From the NCBI GenBank assembly GCA_965221725.1, contig OZ244909.1:2666001-2730000 (forward strand): a stretch of DNA of 64,000 nucleotides. Reading direction: 5' to 3'. The notes under the pieces are model-generated. The model was not told the DNA's origin. It did no database searches and saw only the letters and a program-made list of their open reading frames with translations. The stretch's first letter is position 1. Every line of letters begins with the position of its first letter. The position numbers and the translations under genes are program-made. Positions 1 to 8,605 of the stretch are shown in pieces. Source of the stretch: HK1 sp965221725 (lineage in GTDB: Bacteria > Pseudomonadota > Gammaproteobacteria > HK1).

Positions 1-132
1 GAGCGAATGAACCAGGTATATCTGTCGTACTTTGCGCCGGGTCGGCTGCCGGCGAGAACCTGTATCGGAGTGACGGCACTGGCGCGCGATGCCCGCATCG
101 AGATCGACTTCATCGCGCGGCGTCCCGGATGA
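1..132 (+). CDS. RidA (YjgF/UK114) family protein, C-terminal fragment
   Basis: The reading frame is open from the first base and ends in TGA at 130-132, so only the last 43 residues of a gene starting outside the window are visible. The peptide has the family's C-terminal signature: PARTCIGV, then LARDARIEIDFIA. RidA proteins hydrolyse reactive enamine/imine intermediates released by PLP enzymes. The stop overlaps the next start as ATGA, so the two genes are probably translationally coupled. The family call rests on this short but typical tail. Confidence 0.8.
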   Translation, partial: ERMNQVYLSYFAPGRLPARTCIGVTALARDARIEIDFIARRPG

Positions 133-1142
133 CGCGGAGTTCGTCGTCGATCGACGCGCCCGGTATCCACACGGAGTCCACCACCCCTTCCCGGACGCCC
201 CCGCGCATCCCCGTCGGTGTGAGCAGTTGTCTGCTCGGCGAAGCGGTGCGTTACGACGGCGGCCACAAGCATGACCGGTACGTGACGGGGGTGCTCGGGC
301 GGTACTTCGAGTACGTCGCCTGGTGTCCGGAGGCACTGGCCGGACTCGGGGTGCCGCGGCCTCCGATCCGGCTCTCCGGAGATCCCCGCGCCCCCCGCGC
401 AGTGCGGGTGACCGACCCGTTGGTCGACGTCACCGATGCCTTGCTCGCAATCGCCGACAGGGTCGTGTCGGACATGGGCGCATTGCGGGGATACATCTTC
501 AAGCGGGGCTCTCCGAGCTGTGGCATGGCGCGCGTCAAGGTCTACGGCGAGCCGGGGAAGTCCCCGCGGCTGGGGACGGGGGTGTTCGCCCGCGCCGTGA
601 TGCAGGCGCATCCGCTGCTCCCATGCGAAGAGGAGGGCCGATTGAACGATGGGCCGTTGCGCGAGAGCTTCATCGAGCGCGTCTTCGCCTACGACCGCTG
701 GTTGCGGACGATGGCCCCCGGGTTTACGCCGGGACGGTTGGTGACATTTCATACTCGGCACAAGTTTCTGCTGCTCTCGCACAGCGAGGTCCACTACCGG
801 GCGGCGGGTCGGCTCGTCGCTGATGCGGGCCGACGCGAGCCGGCCCGGCTTGCCCGCGAATACCTCTCGATCCTCATGGAGGGGATGGCGCACCGGGCCA
901 CCCCCCGGCGCCACGCCAACGTCCTGCAGCACCTCGCCGGATTTCTCAAGCGCTCCCTCGACGCCGGCGACCGGCGCGCGCTCGCAGACGTGATCGACGA
1001 ATACCGCACCGGGTCCGTTCCCCTCGTGGTCCCCATCAGGTTCCTGCGCCATCACTTCCGGCGCGCTCCAGACCGCTACGTGGAGATGCAGCACTACCTG
1101 GAGCCGTATCCCGACGAACTCGGTCTCAGAAACAACCTCTGA
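129..1142 (+). CDS. DUF523-DUF1722 fusion protein (YbgA-like C-terminus)
   Basis: A 337-residue protein whose ATG overlaps the stop of the upstream RidA gene. Residues of about 27-170 match DUF523: an IPVGVSSCLLG start, conserved cysteines, and the KRGSPSCG segment near residue 125. Residues of about 185-310 match DUF1722, the E. coli YbgA-type domain, with FHTRHKFLLLSHS and an internal LxxxL-rich helical part. The two-domain arrangement is common in Proteobacteria. The biochemical role is not established; DUF523 cysteines suggest metal or thiol chemistry. The N-terminal 25 residues are poorly conserved, so the true start could be slightly downstream. Confidence 0.85.
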   Translation: MTRSSSSIDAPGIHTESTTPSRTPPRIPVGVSSCLLGEAVRYDGGHKHDRYVTGVLGRYFEYVAWCPEALAGLGVPRPPIRLSGDPRAPRAVRVTDPLVDVTDALLAIADRVVSDMGALRGYIFKRGSPSCGMARVKVYGEPGKSPRLGTGVFARAVMQAHPLLPCEEEGRLNDGPLRESFIERVFAYDRWLRTMAPGFTPGRLVTFHTRHKFLLLSHSEVHYRAAGRLVADAGRREPARLAREYLSILMEGMAHRATPRRHANVLQHLAGFLKRSLDAGDRRALADVIDEYRTGSVPLVVPIRFLRHHFRRAPDRYVEMQHYLEPYPDELGLRNNL

Positions 1143-1256
1143 CCCGCACCAATCCGCGCCCGCAGGACTTGCTTCCGGGTGATGTGCGCCGGCGCGGAAG
1201 CGTCTGGATGGTCGGGAGCGTTCGCGGCGCCCGGACGCGAACCGGGCAATGGCCAG

Positions 1257-2543
1257 TCAGCGCATCGGCACCGGCCGGCCGTCGGCGCCATCCCATGCGA
1301 CCCCGAGGAAGTCGAGGATGGTAGGCGCGATGTCCACCGCGCACGTGGGGGCCTCGATACGGTGCACCTCGCCGGAGCCGTCGTCGACAATCAGCATCGC
1401 ATTCGTCTCGTAGCGGCCGAGGCCGCCATGCTGGCCGCGCCCCGGCCCGTCGATGCTCGAGAACCGGCAACCGGCGACGTGGGAGATCCCCGGGACGCCG
1501 AACCGGTTCGGGGCGTCCACCCTGGCCATCGAAAACGCGATGGCGAGACCACCGTCCTCGCGCTGTCCCACCCTGGCCAGGGCGTCGCCCGCGAACACCG
1601 GGCCGCACCACGGCTGGTGCTGGAGCCAGCCCACGATGTCGTCGCGTCGCGAGGCCGCGCGGTCGGCCAGGTAGACGAGTGCGCCCATGCCGCTCGATGC
1701 GAACACGACATCGGTCGATTCGGCGTCCGCCTTGAGTCCCGCCCCGATCATCAGGTTCTCGACGGGAACGACCCGATCCGTCGTCTCGTGCCCATGATCC
1801 GAGCAGACCACCAGCAGCACCTCCTCGCCCCGATCGCGCATGCGGCCGACCGCGGCGACAACGTCCGCCACATTCGCGTCCGCCGCATGCACCAGCGCGC
1901 GATGCTCGGGCGAGCCGAGCTCCATGACGTGCTGGGAATGGTCGGGTTCGCAGAGCCAGAGCGTGTGCAGAGCATGTCCGCCGGGGGCGTCGAGCGCGGC
2001 GCAGAACCGGTGGGTGGTCTCACGGTCGCCAGCGGCGTCATAGGTGACGTCGAGATGCTCCGGCCCTTCCACCGGCGCGAAGCCCGGACGGTGCGAGCCG
2101 CTGCGGTGCAGCAGCAGACCGTGCCCGTTCGGATCCTGCATGTGGGCGGCGCCGGCCGAGGAGTTGAGCCAGCCCGCCGCTCCGCCGTGATCGCGAAGTC
2201 GCTCGCTCAGCGTGGGCCGGCGGAGCGTGCGTCCCGTCGCGCGGCGCAGCCGTTCGCGAAACGTTGATGGCCCCACCGGGACGGGAACGAGCCCGCTTCC
2301 TTCATCGAGGGCGATGACGTTGCCGTGCAGTCCGTGCGAGGCGGGAAAGCACCCGGTCGCGAGCGACGCGGAGTTCACCCGGGTCGCGGAGGGGAAGACG
2401 GAACGGTGATGCGGGTACCAGCGCGCGGCGGTCGCGAGCCGGTGCAGGTTGGGGGCGCGCGCTTCGTCCACATGGTCGCCGCGCAGACCGTCGACCACGA
2501 CGTGAACCACACGCCGTTCGACCGAAGCGCGGGTACCGCCCAT
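1257..2543 (-). CDS. Alkaline phosphatase superfamily protein (type I phosphodiesterase/nucleotide pyrophosphatase)
   Basis: A 428-residue protein with the alkaline-phosphatase fold signature in order: an N-terminal metal-binding VVDGLRGD, a nucleophile region around PSATRVNSASLATG (Thr/Ser), the metal ligands in EPDHSQH near residue 195, and CSDHGHETTD near residue 250. This is the PF01663 pattern of enzymes cleaving phosphodiester or phosphonate bonds; no signal peptide is visible, so a cytoplasmic site is likely. It lies 8 bases behind the beta-barrel protein gene on the same strand, so it may be the last gene of the squalene synthase/transport unit. Substrate unknown. Confidence 0.8.
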   Translation of the reverse strand: MGGTRASVERRVVHVVVDGLRGDHVDEARAPNLHRLATAARWYPHHRSVFPSATRVNSASLATGCFPASHGLHGNVIALDEGSGLVPVPVGPSTFRERLRRATGRTLRRPTLSERLRDHGGAAGWLNSSAGAAHMQDPNGHGLLLHRSGSHRPGFAPVEGPEHLDVTYDAAGDRETTHRFCAALDAPGGHALHTLWLCEPDHSQHVMELGSPEHRALVHAADANVADVVAAVGRMRDRGEEVLLVVCSDHGHETTDRVVPVENLMIGAGLKADAESTDVVFASSGMGALVYLADRAASRRDDIVGWLQHQPWCGPVFAGDALARVGQREDGGLAIAFSMARVDAPNRFGVPGISHVAGCRFSSIDGPGRGQHGGLGRYETNAMLIVDDGSGEVHRIEAPTCAVDIAPTILDFLGVAWDGADGRPVPMR

Positions 2544-2551
2544 CCCGAAGC

Positions 2552-3847
2552 TCAGAAGAAACGCACCAACGCGAGCTGGATGTAGTCGTCCCGACGAAGC
2601 GGGGCCATCGGGTCGTCACGCTCGACGCCGTTCCAGGCCCGTGCCTCCAGCTCGACCCTCCAGTCGTCGCGCACGCGCCGCGAGGCCTCGAGGGTGAGAG
2701 CGGTTGCATCGCCTTCGGCATCGGCGACGACCGCCGCCACGAGTTCGGTGCCCGCCTCGTCGTTGAGCCCGAGCCGCACGCCGGCGAAGAGGTCGTTCTC
2801 GAGAGGGTGCGGCGCGCGTCCCCCACGCCCGTCGAACAGGTGCTCCACGAGCAGCCCCAGATCGCTGTCGCTCCCGCGGATGCCGAACCATGTGTATTCG
2901 AACCCGGCGACCCACGCGAGGTAGGCATCTCCCTGCCCCGACTGATGGAGCAGCTCCGCCTTCCACAGCATGGCTTCCTTCGTCGCCTGGAGATCGAGCG
3001 AAGTGCGCTGCACGACGTCGTAGTGGGGCGTCAGGACCACCTCCGCCGGAGACGCTGGCGACGATCCGGCGCCAGGGCACCCCGGCCGCGGCGCCGGTTG
3101 TCCATCGGCGCACAAGCTCAGGGGCAGCAGCCGCGGCTCGCGACTCGTGCCGTGGAAGTGCGCCACGCCGATATCGAAATCCCCGAACGCGTGCGACCAG
3201 CGCACCGCGAAGTCGACGCGCTCGCGGCCCGCCCCCGACTCATGGGTGGCGCGGCTCGTGTCGACGAAGGGCTCGGAACGCAGGCGCCCCTCGCGTCCCG
3301 GGTAGGTCCGCTCGCGGAATCCCGGGAGCACGAAGAGATCGAGCACGCCCCAGTCTCGGGCGAGGGAGAGGTTGACGAGCGGCTGGCCCAGCTTGTCTTC
3401 GAGGTCGACGTTCTCCACGAGGTCCGTCTGGTTGATGACGTCGACGAGATGGTAGGACTCGGTGACGCCCCAGAACACGCGACCGATGCCGGCGCGCAGT
3501 TCGAAGTCGTCGAAGACCCGCTGGTACATCAGCTCCCGCACGTCGAAGTGCGTGCGCCGGTCATCGGCCGAATCGACACGCAGGAACGGCGTGAACACCA
3601 GGCTCTGCGCGTCGTCGAAGGCGTGGTAGAGCTCCGGCTGGACCGCGAACGACAGGCCATGGTGCGTCTGGGGAGGATGTTCGGGTGCGTGCAGGAAGAC
3701 GCGCGGCTCGATTTCCACCCGGCCGCTCATCTCGAGGGCGCCGAGCGGAGGTGTGATTGCCAGCAGCGAAACCGCGGCGAGCATGATCCGGGTCGGCGCC
3801 AAGCCCGACGCGAAGGTCCTGCGAGCGCCCCCCGACTCGGCATTCAT
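2552..3847 (-). CDS. Putative outer-membrane beta-barrel protein of a lipid-export trio
   Basis: From the ATG at 3847 the protein has a basic N-region, the hydrophobic stretch MLAAVSLLAITPPLGA (a signal peptide) and then alternating amphipathic strands typical of a porin-like barrel, ending in the aromatic residue Phe (LALVRFF). The segment VFWGVTESYHLVDVINQTD belongs to an uncharacterised barrel family that I associate with LolA-like and RND/MMPL genes. Both partner types are present here (4083-4868 and 6290-8605). The start is uncertain: ATGs at 3856 and 3784 are also in frame, and this region lies inside a tandem duplication (3777-3968). Inferred role: outer-membrane component for lipid, possibly sterol, transfer. 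Confidence 0.65.
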   Translation of the reverse strand: MNAESGGARRTFASGLAPTRIMLAAVSLLAITPPLGALEMSGRVEIEPRVFLHAPEHPPQTHHGLSFAVQPELYHAFDDAQSLVFTPFLRVDSADDRRTHFDVRELMYQRVFDDFELRAGIGRVFWGVTESYHLVDVINQTDLVENVDLEDKLGQPLVNLSLARDWGVLDLFVLPGFRERTYPGREGRLRSEPFVDTSRATHESGAGRERVDFAVRWSHAFGDFDIGVAHFHGTSREPRLLPLSLCADGQPAPRPGCPGAGSSPASPAEVVLTPHYDVVQRTSLDLQATKEAMLWKAELLHQSGQGDAYLAWVAGFEYTWFGIRGSDSDLGLLVEHLFDGRGGRAPHPLENDLFAGVRLGLNDEAGTELVAAVVADAEGDATALTLEASRRVRDDWRVELEARAWNGVERDDPMAPLRRDDYIQLALVRFF

Positions 3848-3968
3848 GGCATGCATTCCCGCCGTGCGCGGTGGCGAGCATGATCCGAGCCTGCGCCAGA
3901 CCCGATGCGAGGTTCCTGCGAGCACCCGCCGGCCTGGTAGTCATTGCATGCATTCCCGCCGCGCGCGT
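3777..3968 (-). repeat. Imperfect 96-97 bp tandem duplication over a translation start
   Basis: Two copies (3777-3872 and 3873-3968) share long identical blocks such as gcgagcatgatccg and gcatgcattcccgcc. Read leftward, each copy carries a GCGGGA-like ribosome site, ATG codons and about 28 similar codons (MHAM...ARR...ASGLA..RIMLA). Spacing is 96 at one end and 97 at the other, so the upstream copy is in another frame and cannot simply extend the barrel protein. Confidence 0.8.
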
Positions 3969-4082
3969 CCCGGATGCGCGCACACGGGAGTTGCGCGGCA
4001 GTCCTTGCGCGAGACACGGCCAGCGGATCGAACCCCGTTCCGCGCCGCGTCATCTCGGGAGCCATCTCGATCCCGGCAAACA

Positions 4083-4868
4083 TCACCGGGCTCGCTTGAG
4101 CGCGTTGCGATCGAAGTCCCGGTCGGTGAGTCCGGTGTTCAGACGGTAGTCTTTCCACTCGATCCGGGTGCTCTTGCCGGTCCGGTCGTTCGCCATGTGC
4201 ATCACGTCGGGACGCCAGAACCGGTCGAGATACTGACGGTAGCCTTCGATCGTGAGCGTCTTCAGCAGCGTATTCCTGCGATCGTAATACTCTGTCTTGA
4301 CGATCCGCCAGATCTCCTGGTCGATCCATACCACCTGGCGGGTGTATCCGGAGTGTTCGTACTGGGGGAAGTACTCCACCACCATGGTCTGCCTCCCATC
4401 GAGCTCTTCGTCGCGCAGCCACTTGTAGCGAAACTTGTCCACCTCCTGTGACGCAAGGTCCTCGTAGGCGAATTCGCTGCCCATGAACGACCCCGACTTG
4501 TTTCTCGACGAGATCCGCTTGACCCGCTTCAGCGCCGGCAGGTAGAGCCACTGGTCGTCCGGCTTCGTGGCATGCGTATGGCTCAGGAAGGCGGTGCCCT
4601 TCACATCCCGCGGGCTTTCGAACCGGGACAGGCTCTTGTCCCCGTCGCCCTCGACCTCCAGGGTGCTGATGCGAAGCTCGCGACGGCTTTCCTGTCCCTG
4701 CCGGTTGCGCAGGGTCATGACCAGACTGGCGCGCTGGTCCTTCCAGCCGCTGTCCCGGCGTTCCATCTCCGTGACGATCGCCAGGCCCTTCTCCTCCGGT
4801 GTCTGCGCATGTGCGGCGGGCACCGGAGCGACGGTAAGCAGCACGATCGGCAGAAGTATCGTCTTCAC
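4083..4868 (-). CDS. LolA-like outer-membrane lipoprotein-sorting family protein
   Basis: A 261-residue secreted protein starting at a GTG preceded by a clear AGGAGG; the start is set by the signal peptide MKTILLPIVLLTVAPVPAAHAQ. The rest is a single beta-rich domain of the LolA-like family (PF17131 type): TLRNRQGQESRRELRI, DDQWLYLPALKRVKRI and a C-terminal WKDYRLNTGLTDRDFD. Members often sit beside RND/MMPL transporters and are thought to carry lipid through the periplasm. It lies about 100 bases after squalene synthase and upstream of the barrel gene, which suggests a carrier between inner-membrane exporter and outer membrane. Substrate is inference. Confidence 0.8.
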   Translation of the reverse strand: MKTILLPIVLLTVAPVPAAHAQTPEEKGLAIVTEMERRDSGWKDQRASLVMTLRNRQGQESRRELRISTLEVEGDGDKSLSRFESPRDVKGTAFLSHTHATKPDDQWLYLPALKRVKRISSRNKSGSFMGSEFAYEDLASQEVDKFRYKWLRDEELDGRQTMVVEYFPQYEHSGYTRQVVWIDQEIWRIVKTEYYDRRNTLLKTLTIEGYRQYLDRFWRPDVMHMANDRTGKSTRIEWKDYRLNTGLTDRDFDRNALKRAR

Positions 4869-4969
4869 TCCAGGCCTCCTTCGACAATCTCGAGTGTGGC
4901 AGCCGGCGTGCGCGGGCCGCGGAGCGCTGAACGCGCCGCAAGCGCGTGGATAGCGGGGAGTGGCGCGAA

Positions 4970-6043
4970 TCATCTTCCGATGCCCGAAGCCGCTGCCTGC
5001 CCGACGCGGGGAAGACCACGAGCAAAAGCCGCGAAGAGGAGCTTCAGGGCCGAGTCCGAGCGCACCAGAGCGCTGGTGACGATAACGACGCCCTTTACGC
5101 TGGTGCGCGAGATCTTCACCTCCTGGCCGTTGCTGAAGTGCGGCGTGGCATGAATCCGGCGCAGCGTCAGAACTGCCATGCCCAGTGCCCACAGGCAGTG
5201 GCGGCGAATTCCCGTCTCGTGAGCAGGAATGAGCAAGGTATACCGCAGCGCGTTCGCAAGGTGCTGGCGCGCAACGGCCACCAGTTCGAAGAGTCCCTTC
5301 ACGAACCTCGGATCCGCCTGACCCGGAGACAACGAACTCAAATCGAACCCGAAGGAGGAAAAGACGTCCCGCGGCAACCAGCAGACGCCACGTTCGTGAT
5401 CGTCCCACATGTCCTTGAGTATGTTGGTCATCTGCAACCCCTGCCCGAAGGATGTGGCCAACGCAAGCATCTCCTCGCGTCGAGCGCGGATCTCATCGGA
5501 ATAATCGCAGAACAGTTCCGTGAGCATTTCACCGACCACGCCGGCGACGTGGTAGCAGTAGCGATCCATCTCGGGAAGATCGCTCAGACCCTCCAGGCTT
5601 GCCTCCTGCTGGAATTCCGCCATCCCGCGTTTCATGGTGCGCACGCAGCGCTCCATGGCGGCGCGCTGTGCCGAAGAGAATCCGTGGGTGATCCTCACCA
5701 CGCGGTCGATGTTCGCGACGAGATCCCGCTCGCTGCGGGTTGTCGCTGGTGACAAGAGTGCGGTCAGCTCTCGCGCGAACGCTTCCACATCGTCTTCGTG
5801 ACCTTCCACGATGGTGATGAAGCGCTGGAAGTATTCCTCTTTCAACCCCGGTGACAACGCGGGTTCGTCCTCGATGGTGTCGGCGATTCTGCAAAGCAGG
5901 TAGGCATTCGCTACCGCATCGCGTAACGGGTTTGGCAGTTGCGGGATGGTGAAGGCGAACGTGCGGGAGACACCCTGCAGGATGTCCGTCTGGTAGGCGA
6001 GATCCCGCCCATGCGACGCGGTGCAGGAAGTGGCATTGGCCAT
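4970..6043 (-). CDS. Squalene synthase (trans-isoprenyl diphosphate synthase, head-to-head)
   Basis: A 357-residue squalene/phytoene synthase family enzyme. The two Asp-rich magnesium sites are DTIED (55-59) and NILKDMWDD (207-215), the latter followed by HERGVCWLP; the one-enzyme pattern DTIED and FGQGLQMTN resembles farnesyl-diphosphate farnesyltransferase more than the HpnC/HpnD pair. It would convert two farnesyl-PP to squalene, feeding the epoxidase-cyclase encoded at 12345-15797. A short hydrophobic stretch near the C-terminus (VKGVVIVTSALVRS) may associate with membrane. ATG at 6043 is chosen by homology start; an in-frame upstream start at 6160 exists. Phytoene synthase is the alternative, but the sterol context favours squalene. 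Confidence 0.88.
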   Translation of the reverse strand: MANATSCTASHGRDLAYQTDILQGVSRTFAFTIPQLPNPLRDAVANAYLLCRIADTIEDEPALSPGLKEEYFQRFITIVEGHEDDVEAFARELTALLSPATTRSERDLVANIDRVVRITHGFSSAQRAAMERCVRTMKRGMAEFQQEASLEGLSDLPEMDRYCYHVAGVVGEMLTELFCDYSDEIRARREEMLALATSFGQGLQMTNILKDMWDDHERGVCWLPRDVFSSFGFDLSSLSPGQADPRFVKGLFELVAVARQHLANALRYTLLIPAHETGIRRHCLWALGMAVLTLRRIHATPHFSNGQEVKISRTSVKGVVIVTSALVRSDSALKLLFAAFARGLPRVGQAAASGIGR

Positions 6044-6211
6044 GAGCTTTTCGTCGTGAGAGATGCTTTCCGGATTCCGAGGTGCGCGTGCCAGCGGCCT
6101 CCGCCGGAGGTTCTCGAATCCGGCCCCTTCCGGTGCGGGCAGACCGATGGTTTCACGCACGAAAGAATACAGTCAAGGCACAGCACCCGACAACACCGAT
6201 CCTGGCGAGCG

Positions 6212-6240
6212 TTGACAGGTTCCGACCGCATGGATAGGGT
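6212..6240 (+). promoter_or_regulatory. Candidate sigma-70 promoter for the RND exporter
   Basis: A perfect -35 TTGACA (6212-6217) is followed after 17 bases by TAGGGT (6235-6240). The predicted start is about 40 bases upstream of the RND ATG at 6290. The -10 is weak, so this is a candidate only. Confidence 0.45.
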
Positions 6241-6289
6241 TCGCAGACCTCCGCCTTCGCGGAGACACCGATCGGGCGGATTCTGCGCC

Positions 6290-8605
6290 ATGTCATTGAA
6301 ATCGGATTTTTTCGATCTGGTCGTAGGCCGGCACTGGTTGACGACATTCGCCACTCTGGTGGTGGTCGCGATCCTTGCGGCGGGGATGCAGTACCTGATC
6401 GTTGTCGATGTAGGCATCCGAAATCACTTCAGTGGCGATGATCCGCATTTGGTCAAGCTGGAAAACTTCGAAGAAACCTATGCGGTATCCGACAGCGTCC
6501 TGGTCGTTGCCGCCCCACCGGACGACACGGTTTTCACCCGCGAGACGTTGGGTGCAATCGAGCGATTGACAGAGGCGCTGTGGCAGACGCCCTATGCGAC
6601 TCGTGTCGATTCGATCACCAACTACTCGCATTCGGAAGGAAATGAAGAAGGCCTGGTAGTCGAACCGTTGGTCGACGATGCCGCCTTGCTTGATGATGAT
6701 CAACTCGACCGGGTGCGAACGATTGCCCTCACCACACAGGATACGGCCGGGCGCTTCGTCTCTCTCGACGGGCGCCTGGCCGGGCTGATCGTCAGTCTCA
6801 TACTTCCCGATGACGGCCGGGAGCAGAAAAAAGCCGAAGTGGTCGACGCTCTCTACGACCTCGTCGACGCGCAGAGCACAGCCAATCCCGAAATCGAATA
6901 TCACATCTATGGCGAGTTGTTGCTTGATCAAACCATTCGGGAGGCGCTGAATGAGGACATGTCAGTCCTTGCGCCGATTGCGTTTGCGACGATGATGCTG
7001 GTTGCCATTCTGGTGCTGCGTTCGGTATGGGGCGTTCTGGGAATTCTGGTGATGTTGATCGCCGTGATGATATCCGGTTTCGGATTTGCCGGTTGGTTCG
7101 GATTGAAATTCTACGGCGAGAGTGGCGCGGCACTATTCGTGCTGATGGCGATTGCCGTCGCCCATTCAGTCCATCTGATTCAGGGGGTGATGAACGGAAT
7201 GCGTAGCGGGATGGAACGCAAGGCTGCGACGATTCATTCGCTGCAGATCAATGCCCGCCCCATCTTTCTGACTTCCGTGACCACCGCAATCGGTTTTCTG
7301 AGTCTGAATTTCTCGGAGATGCCGCCTTTCCGGGTGATGGGCAACATCGTTGCTTTTGGCGCCATGTGCGCATTCGTCTATGCGGTCACGCTTCTGCCGG
7401 CTCTGCTGTCGATGATGCCCATGCGGGCACCAGCCATGAAAAAGGAGGGAGTCGAGTTCTTAGAGCATCTGGGAAATTTCGTGACTTCCAACGGCACCAT
7501 CCTGCTCTGGATTTTTGCCATTTTGTCGGTGGTCAGCGCAATCGGGGTTTCGAGAATCGAGCTGGACGACAACAATCTCCAGTTGCTGGAAGAAAGCTAC
7601 GAACTGCGTCAGTCTGCTGATTTCATCAGCGAAAATTTTTCAGGACTGGATACATTCGAATATTCGCTGAGTTCCGGGCGCGAAGGGGGAATTACCGACG
7701 TCTCGTACCTGAATCAGGTCGATGCATTCGCTGATTGGCTCCGCGACCAACCAGAGGTTTCCCACGTCACTGCGGTGACCGATGTGCTGAAGCGGTTGAA
7801 TCGGAATCTGAACGGCGATGTGGACGGCTCCTATATCCTCCCGGAAAGCTCGGATCTTGCGGCGCAATATCTGCTTCTCTACGAGTTTTCTCTCCCGGTG
7901 GGACTCGATCTGAACAATCTCATCGACTTTGACCGTTCAGCGACTCGCATGACGGTCGTGGTTGAAGCGATGTCGGTTAGAGAACAAATCGAATTCGACG
8001 AACGAGCCTCCGCCTGGTTGCGGGAGAACGCACCACAGATCGGAACCGGAGCAACCGGAGTGACCATCGTCAGTGCCTATTCGGTGATGAGGAATATCGT
8101 CAAGATGCTGATTGGCACCGTCATTGCGATGTCAATTGTCTCGCTCATTCTCGTTTTTGTTTTCAAGAGCGTGTGGCTCGGACTCCTGAGCTTGATACCG
8201 AACTTCCTGCCGGCCATCATGGCGATGGGGGTTTGGGGATACACTGTGGGAACCGTCAGTGTCGCAGCGTCGATTGTGACCGCGATCGCATTCGGCATCA
8301 TCGTGGATGACACCATTCACTTGTTGTCCAAGTACCTGAGATCACGTGGTGAGGGCAAGTCACCCACGGAGGCAATCGTGCCGACCTTCAAGCTCGTCGG
8401 GAGGCCGTTGTTGACCACCACCTTGATTTTCGCGCTGGGGTTTCTGGTATTCGGCGCGTCGGGGCTTGCGACCAATCAGACCCTTGGGGTGCTGGTGGGG
8501 CTCACGGTCGTCATCGCGCTGATGGCGGACTTCCTCCTCTTTCCCCCCCTGCTGGTAGCCCTTGACAAGACCAAAGCATTGGTGACTCGCACAGCGACGC
8601 ATTAG
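6290..8605 (+). CDS. RND/MMPL (Patched-like) lipid exporter
   Basis: A 771-residue inner-membrane protein of two homologous halves. TM1 (residues 15-40) is followed by a large periplasmic loop, a five-helix block (about 225-385), a second single TM near 415, another loop and a final five-helix block (about 605-765). The motif GIIVDDTIHLLSKYLR in the second half and AIAVAHSVHLIQG in the first match the MMPL/RND transport core, where paired Asp residues relay protons. The family exports hydrophobic lipids and includes HpnN and the sterol exporter BstA of Methylococcus. It is divergent from squalene synthase and its stop overlaps the DHCR24-type stop by 4 bases. Sterol as cargo is inferred from context. 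Base composition is lower in GC than the genes at either end of the window. Confidence 0.85.
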   Translation: MSLKSDFFDLVVGRHWLTTFATLVVVAILAAGMQYLIVVDVGIRNHFSGDDPHLVKLENFEETYAVSDSVLVVAAPPDDTVFTRETLGAIERLTEALWQTPYATRVDSITNYSHSEGNEEGLVVEPLVDDAALLDDDQLDRVRTIALTTQDTAGRFVSLDGRLAGLIVSLILPDDGREQKKAEVVDALYDLVDAQSTANPEIEYHIYGELLLDQTIREALNEDMSVLAPIAFATMMLVAILVLRSVWGVLGILVMLIAVMISGFGFAGWFGLKFYGESGAALFVLMAIAVAHSVHLIQGVMNGMRSGMERKAATIHSLQINARPIFLTSVTTAIGFLSLNFSEMPPFRVMGNIVAFGAMCAFVYAVTLLPALLSMMPMRAPAMKKEGVEFLEHLGNFVTSNGTILLWIFAILSVVSAIGVSRIELDDNNLQLLEESYELRQSADFISENFSGLDTFEYSLSSGREGGITDVSYLNQVDAFADWLRDQPEVSHVTAVTDVLKRLNRNLNGDVDGSYILPESSDLAAQYLLLYEFSLPVGLDLNNLIDFDRSATRMTVVVEAMSVREQIEFDERASAWLRENAPQIGTGATGVTIVSAYSVMRNIVKMLIGTVIAMSIVSLILVFVFKSVWLGLLSLIPNFLPAIMAMGVWGYTVGTVSVAASIVTAIAFGIIVDDTIHLLSKYLRSRGEGKSPTEAIVPTFKLVGRPLLTTTLIFALGFLVFGASGLATNQTLGVLVGLTVVIALMADFLLFPPLLVALDKTKALVTRTATH

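Noticed and set aside
1179..2267. Long plus-strand open frame opposite the phosphodiesterase
   Set aside because: It is an antisense shadow typical of GC-rich DNA; the minus strand has the conserved motifs.
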